From assembly GCF_001590605.1 (NCBI RefSeq), contig NZ_CP014504.1, positions 2,046,001-2,110,000 on the forward strand: DNA of 64,000 nt. Reading direction: 5' to 3'. The notes under the pieces were generated by a model, which ran no database searches, was not told the origin of the DNA, and saw nothing but the letters and a program-made list of their open reading frames with translations. This DNA is from Pedobacter cryoconitis. Lineage in GTDB: Bacteria > Bacteroidota > Bacteroidia > Sphingobacteriales > Sphingobacteriaceae. A program made the translations under genes and the position numbers. Below, piece after piece: positions 1 through 8,900 of the stretch; the first letter of the stretch is position 1, and each line of letters starts with the position of its first letter.

Positions 1-2519
1 GCAATCAGATAGCGGTAATAAAAAATTCTTATCTGTCTTGGAGTTGCCCCTTTGTATTTAGCAACACTAACTCTTAAAATATCGATTTCCTCATCGCTGA
101 GGGATTTTGCGGTTTCAGGCTCAGCGAAAGGAGTCGGACTGGTACTGGTTTCTGTATCCTGTAAGACATCCGAATTCTCTAAATATTCTGTGTGGTAATC
201 GGGTTCATCATAACTGGTGTAGTCTTCATTTTGCATTTGCTCAATCTGATAGTCTAAGGCGTCCTGCAAGTGTTGTGCGGTTCTAGCACTCATCATCTTT
301 GATTCGGCATCCAGAATATCTTGCAGTTTAGAAACCGCTTCTTTTTCACGATCTAGTCTAGTCAATTCCACAAGAAATTCATCAGAATCCAACTTGGATA
401 AGTCACCTAGTTTAAAACCTGCAATGAAAAGTTTGTCTATATATTCATCTGTGATTTTATTAAGTGATTTTGTATGTTCAGCATCTTTTTTTTCAATCGC
501 AATAAGCGAATTATACTTCATCTTGATTGCCAGCTTTAACATTCGTTCGTCTATTGCCGCCACTACTATTATTCGTTTAGCAACTTCTGGATCCTCCAAA
601 AGCATCCTTAATGAATCTATAATTTGGATTATTTTGGCTTCACTACAACGGTCTATATCTTCAACAAAAAGCACAATCTTTCGAACTTTTAGATCGTTTT
701 CGGGTATCCAGGATTTTAGTAAGGTTAATGTCTCCTTCTGGATTTCAGCTTGGACTCCCAGATGTTCTTTAAAAGATTGTTTCACCGCATATTTCAAAAA
801 TAGATCTTTCGCCTTTACACTATATTCTTTTTTAATTGTAGTGTAAAGGGCATATAAGGTAACCGAGCCGGTGAAGATAGCACCTAATGAATTAAAGCTA
901 GCCTGCGCTTTGCCTTCTATCAGTCCTAATAACTGTTTTCCTAAGACAAAGCTGAATATTCCTGCCGAGAGAATAGCGATGAATTTGAAAATAGGCCAAA
1001 CACCCTTTCTCTCAAAATTTAGGCAAATCAGCCTCTTACCACTCACAACCTTCGACCAGAATTTCCATTTGCATTCGGGTTTGAAATAGGCATCAGAAAT
1101 ACATTCATATAAATATGCCCAGGTCGCAGGGGTGTCCTGATATTTCCAGGCATGGAACTCAACTCGGACAAATGTTTTTTTAGCCGCAAGTTTTTTCCAT
1201 GTGTGCTCTATAAGGAATGTTTTACCACGTCCCCATTTCCCGAATATTCCAATCATTGAACCCTGCTCAGCTGGCATAATTTGAATGATTTCTGCTAGCT
1301 CTTCAGCTAAATCGTCAATACCCAAAACCCCTTCAATTTCCTTCTTGTCCCTAAATGAGATGTTTGATTTCTGGAAATATTGTTTAGCTGCTGAACTTTG
1401 TATTACAGAATCAGGTTCTGAAGGAATTTCTGCTTTTATGATTGGAATACCACCGAGTACATCAAATAAATCTTTCAGTCCGACAAAATCTAGTACATCC
1501 AACTCCTTCTTGCCGGGAAAATGCCTTAGGCCCGGAACTAGCATGCTCTGGAGCAACGAAACCTTTGTCGTTTTACGGAAAATAGCGACAGTTTTTGTGA
1601 TGTTGAAATGATTTGTGTGGACGTTGGGGCTGACCATACATAAAATATTGGGGTCACCGGGATTGTCTTTATAGGATACCACATTTTGCAGCCTAACTGC
1701 TTCATCCATATTATTTGAAATCGTTGATGCATAAGCTCCATTGCCTCTCTGCTCATTTATGATTTTAGCAAATTCTTCAGCGAAAAAGATATTTGGACAA
1801 TAAACAATCGTTTTACCGCCCTTGATCTCGCCTAACATAATTTTTGCCGCGTTCTCCATATAGCTTTTGGAATTGATGATTGCCTTCTCTGTTACCTCCG
1901 GGCTAAATAGACTTATTTCTTGTTTGAGGTCTGAAGGAAGTACAGACATCTGCTTTACCACAAAGGGCTTAAAAAAATAATCATCCTCAATAGCAGTCTT
2001 GAGTGTATACTCATAAATTGGAACACCGAACCGCTCATTATTTTCTTCTGCGTGGTCCAAAATTAAAATCTGGATCGCATCTGGATAAATATCAAAGAGT
2101 TCATTCAGACTTGAAGAATTTGCTCCGCCACCCATTACAATGATCAAACCGAAGTTTTTCCCACTCGCTTTTAGTGGGGGCTCTACTTTTGATAATCCCA
2201 GGAGTGATAAAATGGTGATTTGGGCGTGGTCGGCTGTATCAGGCTTTACAAGTAAATTGATTCCAATGGGAAGGTCATCGAATTTAAATGCAGATGAAAG
2301 GTCATACTGTGAATCCTTTGATCTGGTAACCACGAGCACATTACCCGGAGCCTTATTGTGACGGCCCTTTAAATAATCATGTACGATATTTACAGAAACA
2401 CCGGTTTTTCCGGTTGCTGGCGGCATTACAAAAGCAAAATGCTTTTCGCCTTTTTGTATTGCTTCTAGTGCTTTGAAGACAGCTTGCTTTTGATATGGAT
2501 GTAAGTTTGAGACGTTCAT
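1..2519 (-). CDS. Degenerate SF2 helicase fused to KAP-family P-loop NTPase (C-terminus off window)
   Basis: The 839 visible codons (ATG at 2519, open to the left edge) hold two NTPase modules. Residues 1-400 have the layout of an HsdR-like SF2 helicase: Walker A PPATGKTG near residue 35, the FGVPIYEYTLKTAI block and a late LRHFPGKKELDVLDFVG block. The other motor motifs are replaced: IIVMGGG stands where DEAH is expected, LILDHA where TATP is expected, and QSMLVPGLR where QxxGRGxR is expected. From about residue 420 there is a KAP NTPase: Walker A GIFGKWGRGKT, two hydrophobic segments (about 500-560), Walker B VLFVEDIDRCSE near 615, and TPRQIRIFYYRYL near the edge. KAP NTPases are usually held at the inner membrane by such inserted helices, and several belong to phage-defence systems. 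A defence role is inferred from the neighbours (HEPN remnant, deaminase, AVAST-like operon). Domain calls are firm; function is open. Confidence 0.8.
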   Translation of the reverse strand, partial: MNVSNLHPYQKQAVFKALEAIQKGEKHFAFVMPPATGKTGVSVNIVHDYLKGRHNKAPGNVLVVTRSKDSQYDLSSAFKFDDLPIGINLLVKPDTADHAQITILSLLGLSKVEPPLKASGKNFGLIIVMGGGANSSSLNELFDIYPDAIQILILDHAEENNERFGVPIYEYTLKTAIEDDYFFKPFVVKQMSVLPSDLKQEISLFSPEVTEKAIINSKSYMENAAKIMLGEIKGGKTIVYCPNIFFAEEFAKIINEQRGNGAYASTISNNMDEAVRLQNVVSYKDNPGDPNILCMVSPNVHTNHFNITKTVAIFRKTTKVSLLQSMLVPGLRHFPGKKELDVLDFVGLKDLFDVLGGIPIIKAEIPSEPDSVIQSSAAKQYFQKSNISFRDKKEIEGVLGIDDLAEELAEIIQIMPAEQGSMIGIFGKWGRGKTFLIEHTWKKLAAKKTFVRVEFHAWKYQDTPATWAYLYECISDAYFKPECKWKFWSKVVSGKRLICLNFERKGVWPIFKFIAILSAGIFSFVLGKQLLGLIEGKAQASFNSLGAIFTGSVTLYALYTTIKKEYSVKAKDLFLKYAVKQSFKEHLGVQAEIQKETLTLLKSWIPENDLKVRKIVLFVEDIDRCSEAKIIQIIDSLRMLLEDPEVAKRIIVVAAIDERMLKLAIKMKYNSLIAIEKKDAEHTKSLNKITDEYIDKLFIAGFKLGDLSKLDSDEFLVELTRLDREKEAVSKLQDILDAESKMMSARTAQHLQDALDYQIEQMQNEDYTSYDEPDYHTEYLENSDVLQDTETSTSPTPFAEPETAKSLSDEEIDILRVSVAKYKGATPRQIRIFYYRYLI

Positions 2520-2594
2520 TTTAGATATTTACTAACTACGAGTATAAATATTTGGCAGGTCAAAGGTGGCGATTAACTGGAATATTTTCTTTTG

Positions 2595-3211
2595 TTATTC
2601 AGAAAAAAGAAAATTTTCAATGCCTTTAGGATTAGCCAGAACCTTATTAGCTGAAACCAGTCTATGAATATGTGATAAAAATTGAATGGCAATTTCGTTG
2701 GTCTCTATTATTTCGCCAGCTATGATCTCAATTTTGCGACTTGCCAATTGCCTTTTTTTATCACTATGAACGACAGAACTCCTAAAGTCATTGATTTTTT
2801 TACAAAGCGCAAAAATCTGTGAAGCGGAATAGTTTAAAAATGGTTCTTGTTTGACTAGCAACGCAGCGCGGGTAGCCAAGCGATAACCAATCTCCTATTT
2901 ACTATCTGTAGTAAGAATACTTTCCAGAGTAATTGCAATATCAATAATAGCATCGTCATGCCGTATGTTTAGGCACTCCTTGTTTAATCTATTACTTGCC
3001 AGATCAAGGTTAGGAGATACTTTAGCTGCGTGAAGCATGTTTGAATCAAAAAATCTTTTGATGAACTAATAGGTTCTGATGCTTTTTCCCAACCATAGTT
3101 TTCAAAATATGCAGGGTAATTTTTTTCGCTTGTGACAAAAGTTTGGGTGATATCCTGAGAACTGGAACCATGATGGAAAGTATTCCTGATTTCATGCAGC
3201 AATATATTCAT
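2595..3211 (-). pseudogene. Decayed Apea-like HEPN-domain gene
   Basis: Read through an in-frame TAG at 2895-2897, the 3' part gives a continuous domain: DAIIDIAITLESIL, then after the stop EIGYRLATRAALLV and FRSSVVHSDKK. That order (paired acidic helix, R-A-A helix, then R-x4-H) is the Apea-like HEPN signature. Just upstream, in another frame, lies IRNTFHHGSSS and a hydrophilic stretch, so at least one frameshift (near the T-run around 3050) also separates the halves. HEPN proteins of this kind are often RNases or sensors in toxin-antitoxin and abortive-infection systems. The copy lies directly upstream of the KAP fusion on the same strand, which fits a decayed partner or independent defence gene. 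Pseudogene status is clear; the exact 5' end is not. Confidence 0.55.
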
Positions 3212-3492
3212 ATGGATCTAAGTAATGACTTAACCTTTGATACAAGCTATACTGATCTACTTCGGGAGATATATAATGAACCTGCGATAACCATACCTAA
3301 AATCGGTAAACGCCCAACTTTTTAATCAATGGAAATTGCAAAAGAATCTCGTATGAATATCTTATAAATTTAGGCCTATCAGCCTCTGACAAGGATTTGC
3401 ATTAAGTTAATTACCTCCAGCAGCAGCTGATTAATGACCGTTTCATAGAACGGGCAGATACCCGTAAGTTTAATTGAAAATTTTATAGCGAA

Positions 3493-3951
3493 TTAAAGAC
3501 CTTTTTTACAAAATTTAAATAAGTTAAATTGCTTGAAATCATCAGGAAGATTATTGTCAATAGTTAGAAGATTTATGTTGTTTTTTATCGATAATCTATT
3601 CTGCCCCTTAGGTCTTGCTACAAGATGAAAAAATCGATTATCAAATGAACCAAGTTGTGTTTTATCATAAGAATAAAAACCCTTTTTTGCCATTTTTACA
3701 AAATCAGCAAGGTACATATCAACATCGTTGGGATTAAGATCTATTAAATCAACCAAGTTTGGATTAATTTCTATTTCAAATAATGATGGCAGACTCTCCA
3801 CAAAAATAGAAAATGCATTATTATTAATGTCGTTTTCGGAAATAACCTTTGGAAGCGAACCACCAGCCGATGCTACATGAATATATTTTACTCTATCCTT
3901 GAAAAACACATCAATATCTAGTGTTTGTTGTTCAATTATTGAATATGCCAT
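3493..3951 (-). CDS. Unrecognised 152-aa partner (possible immunity protein) of the deaminase
   Basis: The family is not recognised. The ATG at 3951 overlaps the TGA stop of the upstream deaminase gene by one base, so the two are almost certainly translationally coupled. The 152-aa product is soluble with no signal peptide or membrane segment, and is acidic in the middle (FVESLPSLFEIEINPNLVDLIDLNPNDVD read in pieces). Its size, acidity and position directly behind a small deaminase-fold gene are what is expected of an immunity protein, but that is inference from context. It could also be an accessory factor of a defence gene. A TTG codon one triplet earlier is a possible alternative start. 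There is a 240-base gene-free gap downstream. Confidence 0.6.
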   Translation of the reverse strand: MAYSIIEQQTLDIDVFFKDRVKYIHVASAGGSLPKVISENDINNNAFSIFVESLPSLFEIEINPNLVDLIDLNPNDVDMYLADFVKMAKKGFYSYDKTQLGSFDNRFFHLVARPKGQNRLSIKNNINLLTIDNNLPDDFKQFNLFKFCKKGL

Positions 3952-4316
3952 CAATTGAAAGTTTTTTTACAATTTTTACATTTAGGTACAACCTGCATTG
4001 TTCTAGGTCTCAGCGCTTTTGAGAAATTAATTTTATAAATTTCGAGAGACGGTCGCTTCTCTAGAATTTTATTAGCAGAATTTACTTCTGCGCAACAACC
4101 TAGGGTATTTCCATTTACTATTGTATATAATGTCCCTAGTGATGTTAGCCTATTCCTAAGGGATTTCACTAGTACACCTGGTGAAATTGGTCCGGATTTA
4201 TCAACTACTTTGATATGAGAAAATTCGGCTCCCACAACTACAGAAGGATATTGGCCCATCCCTCTTAAACTTAAAGCATAATTTTTATTTTTATTTTCTA
4301 AAAAAGATGATGTCAT
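3951..4316 (-). CDS. Small CDA-fold deaminase, YwqJ-like toxin domain
   Basis: This 121-aa protein has the two metal-site elements of the cytidine deaminase superfamily: C75-A76-E77 (LGCCAEVNSANKIL) on one helix and P-x-C113-x2-C116 (VPKCKNCKKTF) at the C-terminus. The CAE/CxxC spacing and the short C-terminal tail resemble YwqJ-type deaminase toxin domains rather than housekeeping Cdd. There is no secretion leader, PAAR, RHS or HINT part attached, so it is either a free-standing domain or a toxin tip cut off from its delivery part. The gene is coupled by a one-base overlap to the 152-aa gene downstream, which fits a toxin-immunity cassette. The substrate (nucleotide, DNA, RNA or a modified base) cannot be told from the sequence. 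Confidence 0.6.
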   Translation of the reverse strand: MTSSFLENKNKNYALSLRGMGQYPSVVVGAEFSHIKVVDKSGPISPGVLVKSLRNRLTSLGTLYTIVNGNTLGCCAEVNSANKILEKRPSLEIYKINFSKALRPRTMQVVPKCKNCKKTFN

Positions 4317-4901
4317 ATTAAATTGTAAAACATAATATAGTTCTTGAAATTAAGAAAGCTAAATTTAATTATTTACAACCATATAGAAGCCTTTTCAATA
4401 AAATCTAGAAAGTATTAAACCAGTTTTCTCCAATATAATAAAAATAGCAAAAAGCGGCTTATTGAAACATATTTATACTCTCTTTTATTTAAAAATTTGA
4501 CCTAAGCCGAACTCGTGAAAACAACATGCGGCTTTGTAACCCTCCCTTTTCCGAACCGGTTTAGGATGCGAGAATTCAAATTTATATATTAATTTTCGTT
4601 TTTATATGGGACAAATTAGCATTTTGAGTAGAGTCGCGGGAGTATGACCGTATTGAAGATATCCAGCACGCGGTATGTAAAATAAAAGCGTTTGAGAAAA
4701 AATGGGAATAGCAAAGCTAAGATATACAAATCCAAATAGAGCTATCGCAATTCGTTCCCCATTTTAAAGAAGGGGAACGATTACTATGGAGCTGATCTCA
4801 GAATGACTTTTTATGTCTGGTCTAAAAATCTACATTTACTAAATTCCTATATTGATTCTGACTGGTTTAATAGAAACACAATTGCACACATATAATTAAC
4901 A
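4317..4901. other. 585-base gene-free spacer
   Basis: No open reading frame with coding character is visible on either strand. The only clear structure is the inverted repeat at 4752-4780. The spacer separates the deaminase pair from the AVAST-like operon, both transcribed leftwards. Confidence 0.5.
4752..4780. terminator. Perfect 9-bp hairpin downstream of the AVAST-like operon
   Basis: TCGTTCCCC (4752-4760) and GGGGAACGA (4772-4780) pair perfectly around an 11-base loop, about 120 bases after the metallo-beta-lactamase gene stop. No long T-run follows on either strand, so it may be a transcript end, an RNA-stabilising stem or a protein site. Confidence 0.4.
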
Positions 4902-5993
4902 CTAGGCTTCAGAAATGATAATTTTAAAACTTTTTTCATTTCCAAGGTAAAATGTTTTAAAATTCAAATCGTCAAATATTTTGTCTCCATCGACTGAAAA
5001 TATAGAACGAAGTACACTGTCATCATGTGTAAAATAGAAATTGTACTGCTGTATTTTGGGTTGTTGTCTAGCTTTCAGAATATTGACTAGTGCAGCCTTA
5101 TTAGGCAGACCATGTGCATTTTCGCCTGTCACTGAAATCACATAGTTGGAACACCGGATCATTCGATATAGAGCCGGACTGTTATTGGCAGCACTACCAT
5201 GATGGCTAATCTTAACCCAGTCACAAACCAGCGGATTTTTTTCAGAGTAACCTAATGAAATTAGACTTTCAGATACTACGTCCGGATGTGAGTCCGCCAA
5301 CCAAAGAATTTTGCAATTGGGATAGTCTGTAAGTATACCAATACTACTGCCGTTTTCAATATTATTATCCTCTTTAGTACTTACCTGCAGCAACTCTGCT
5401 ACCGTTAAGTGGTAATCCCTCATTGGGGAAGCCGTTGCCTCGCTCGTCTGCTGCTCCTCGTTCCATTCCAAAGGTACGCTAGTATGTTTGTATTTTTCTT
5501 GCAGCCGTCTCAAGCTTTCCGCTCCCGGAGAAAGCACTTTGATCTTAAGCCCGCTAATTTCAAAAAGCTGACTTCCGCTTACCACAGGGGTAGGACCCCA
5601 AGTAGTATGTGCATTTAGATATTCGGTCAATTGATCACCTTGCCGGATACTGGATGGATAGCCGACCAGCTTATTAATCGAATCGCTTACCTTCGGTAAT
5701 AGTCTTGGAGAGTTGTACCACCACTTTTCTACAATGTCAGGAAGCAGGTTTGCTTTGATCGCATTCACATAACCGATGGCACCGCCAATATGGTCGTCAT
5801 GGATATGCGAAATGATCCATAAACTTATCCTTTCTCCCCGCGAAGCAATGGCGGAAATCTCGTCACTTAGTACCTGCCTGAAGCTGCGCTCCACACCCGC
5901 ATCTATAAAAACATGGCAGGGCTTGTGCCGCTCGTCTAGAAAGCTGATCCTTGCCGCATCAGCACAACCACATCTGTAGAAATGAACCTCCAT
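4902..5993 (-). CDS. Metallo-beta-lactamase-fold effector, Avs1A-like
   Basis: This is a 363-aa MBL-fold hydrolase of the ComEC-like branch. H63-I-H-D-D-H68 is the HxHxDH metal site, LADSHPD near residue 233 supplies the bridging Asp, and KISHHGSAANNS near 263 carries the later His ligand. It starts one base after the stop of the large protease-NTPase gene, so the two form one transcription unit. MBL protein next to a trypsin-like protease/STAND NTPase is the arrangement of AVAST type I antiphage systems, where the MBL protein is a candidate nuclease effector. The fold and metal site are seen directly. Nuclease activity and defence role are inferred from that arrangement. No signal peptide is present. 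Confidence 0.75.
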   Translation of the reverse strand: MEVHFYRCGCADAARISFLDERHKPCHVFIDAGVERSFRQVLSDEISAIASRGERISLWIISHIHDDHIGGAIGYVNAIKANLLPDIVEKWWYNSPRLLPKVSDSINKLVGYPSSIRQGDQLTEYLNAHTTWGPTPVVSGSQLFEISGLKIKVLSPGAESLRRLQEKYKHTSVPLEWNEEQQTSEATASPMRDYHLTVAELLQVSTKEDNNIENGSSIGILTDYPNCKILWLADSHPDVVSESLISLGYSEKNPLVCDWVKISHHGSAANNSPALYRMIRCSNYVISVTGENAHGLPNKAALVNILKARQQPKIQQYNFYFTHDDSVLRSIFSVDGDKIFDDLNFKTFYLGNEKSFKIIISEA

Positions 5994-5994
5994 G

Positions 5995-8900
5995 TTACCA
6001 GTTCCTCATCTTCATACTGCCACTGAGGTTTTGTCCTTCAAAACAGTAAACGCCGCTCAACGATTTACGATAATCTTTCAAGTGGTCACCTTTTGCAAAA
6101 GAATTCTTCTCCCCCAAGAACACCCAAAAAATCTCCAGTTTGTTCCGCTCCAGATAATTTAAAAAATCAACTTTTCGGATCATGACCCCGTTCACGCTTT
6201 TATTGGTCATGATAACTTCGCCGTCCGAATTCACAAAATCTCCATCCATGCGGCCGAAACGCAGATTCATTCCTTCCATAATCATCTTACAGGGCATCTG
6301 AAAATAAAAATGAGCGCTGGACTGATCCTGGCTCAATTCACCGACAGCATATTTGTTGGTCAGCACCACCTTACAGCCCGCTTCTTTAAATTCTATCCAT
6401 TCCTTACTGCCTTTTGCATTTTGTTTACTGATCGGTGACCAATATTGTTCCCTTGCTAACATATCTGTGGTCGCATGATCCTCCGGAAACCTGCGTCCAT
6501 GAAAGTTCTCATCTTTTAAGGCTGAAACCACCTTTTGCCTATCTTTTTTGCGTACCAGGTAAGCCTGAAACATATACCAGATCTCTCTGCGTTCAGATCG
6601 GTAGTTGTCCTGACCGACTTGTTTGGGTTGTTTCCATGTATAACTTAAATTAAGGTGCAACCAGTCCGTCCCGACTGGATCTGTTTTCTGTATACATTTC
6701 GCCATATCAGGCAGATCGGCAGTGCTCCTCGCCCAATCGGCAGGTAACCTGTTCCAATATACGTATTTTTCCATGGCCCACCATATCGCTTTATGTTCTT
6801 TCAGCCCGAAGTCTTTATCTGGGTATTTCTCTCTTTTATCCCTCAAAATAAAAGAAGGATCAATGTTCCTTAGCATGAATTCCCATGGTCCCTGATAATA
6901 GTTTCCCTCATCGTCATTAGCCCAACTTTCCCGAAATTTATAATTGTCAGTGAGCATCGCCAGAAGTTCAAAGAAAGCAATCCATTGATATTTCTTGCCA
7001 ATCCGGTCTACACGTGTATTGGTACGGTGATCAGTATAGTCATCATGTATTATATCATAATTTCCATGAATTTCCGAATCATAACCCAGTTCAAAAACAC
7101 GCTGAACAATCCAGCATTTGTAAGGGGTCTTTTTCAGATGATTGGTCGTTCTGCCTTTTATCTTAAGCTCCATGTCCCAGTGAGGAAGTACAGTACTTTC
7201 AAGAAAGGTCACCTGTTGCTCATTCATCAGTCCATATAGCTTGTCACGGAATTCTTTATGCCAATGATCAAAGTCATCCCAAAGCTCTTTTGCCTTTTCA
7301 GGACCTAAACTGGTAAAAAAATTTTTTTTATGATCTTCAGTGGTATGTACGATATCGTAAAACTTCTTCATGTTGGTCAGTGTCGATTTCCCTCCACGTG
7401 GCAGACTTTTTTTGAAAGCTTCCAGCTCTGTTTTAAAGGTAAAGCGGACAGGTACCAGATTCTCTAATGCGCTGTCAATTGTATAGCGCGAAAAATCCCA
7501 GGACATTACCGAAAAATGAATTTTGTTATTGGCCCTGCCATACCCTTGCTTGTAATTTTCACCTTCCCGGTCCAGCTCATACTGTTTGATATCTTCCTTA
7601 GTCGGTAGCCGATCAGGAAGTTTACTGCGGTAAGGTGGACGTATGAGTCTGATGTCCACTTCCAGAGGCACTTTTTTATAAATTGCATATTCTACGATAT
7701 TGCGGGCATAATCGCGTAAAAGCAAATGTTCAGGAGGATTGCCACCTGAAAAAATGATTTGATAGGTGTAAGCTGCCAAAGCGGACAAGGTATCCGCATC
7801 TTCCGAACGCAGCGCACAACCGTAAGCTACTGCATAAATACGTTCAAGAATATACATGTCGTCAATATCCTGAAAGGCCTTCATTGTAGCCAGCATGGCC
7901 TGCGGGTGATCCTGTAACAAGTTAACCAGTGCTTTTGTAGCCTGGTCGCGCAAGCCATGATGCGTAGAGGCCAGTACCCAGCAAAGTGTTTGTCCAACCA
8001 GTCTCGCGGTTTCATGATCGGTTTCTTCGGAAATGCCATCCTGCCAAGCCCATTCAATCAAGCGCGTAAGCGGGAAGGCCACATTCTGATCATTAGTTCC
8101 ATAATACCCTTGCATGTGATCCTGCCAGTAACCATCACGAGTCGCCATGTTGTTTCGGGACATCACCAGATGAAAACGATCACTGTTAAATGGATGACCC
8201 TTAACTGCGGTGACTTCCATCACAAAATGAAACCAATTGCCCAAGTCCATATCAAAATGACCGGAATCATTCACCCAGCTGACAATCTTTTCCGCATTGA
8301 TGCTGCTAATGTCACGCCACTTCAAACTATCTACCACCCATTGATTGAACCAGTTATAAATATTATCTCTTCGTGATTCTTTTTCATCAAATACCCAGCC
8401 GAACACTTCGGTCAGTTCCAACCCGAAGGTTTCCGGCATCAGTACAGCCAAAGCTTCTAGTAGACCCTGGTAAGACCAAATCCCATCCTCGGTCAGTTTT
8501 CCCAAAGTATTTTCTTTTCTGCCCGCTACCATCACCTCCTCAGCAGATCCATAACCGGAAAGTAATTGACGTGCCACATGGTAGTCGCCGAAGCGCTCAA
8601 AGGCGAAATACACCACTTCATACTCCTGTTCATCCCCATATCTTTTGATCATCGAGCGGATCAATACGCTTTCTTCGATCAAATCTTCCAGTAATTGCGG
8701 AAATAAGGGGAAATGTTCATTAACAAGCGAATACGCTTCTTCCAGCGTCAAGTGCCGGTAATTTTCTTTTTCAAAGGATCTCAGCGCATACAACTCCAGC
8801 GCCTCTCTGATCAGATTGGGACGCATCCCATACGCACTCCGTTTCCGCGTGAAGGTTTCGCTCAACGACTTGGTGTAATACTGGAATATTTTCGTTAAAC

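Noticed and set aside
394..2361. Several plus-strand open frames
   Set aside because: They are antisense to the continuous minus-strand helicase-KAP frame, which has clear NTPase motifs; none has a recognisable domain.
3143..3325. 60-aa plus-strand frame
   Set aside because: Antisense to the HEPN-type remnant, no motif, and flanked by decayed DNA.
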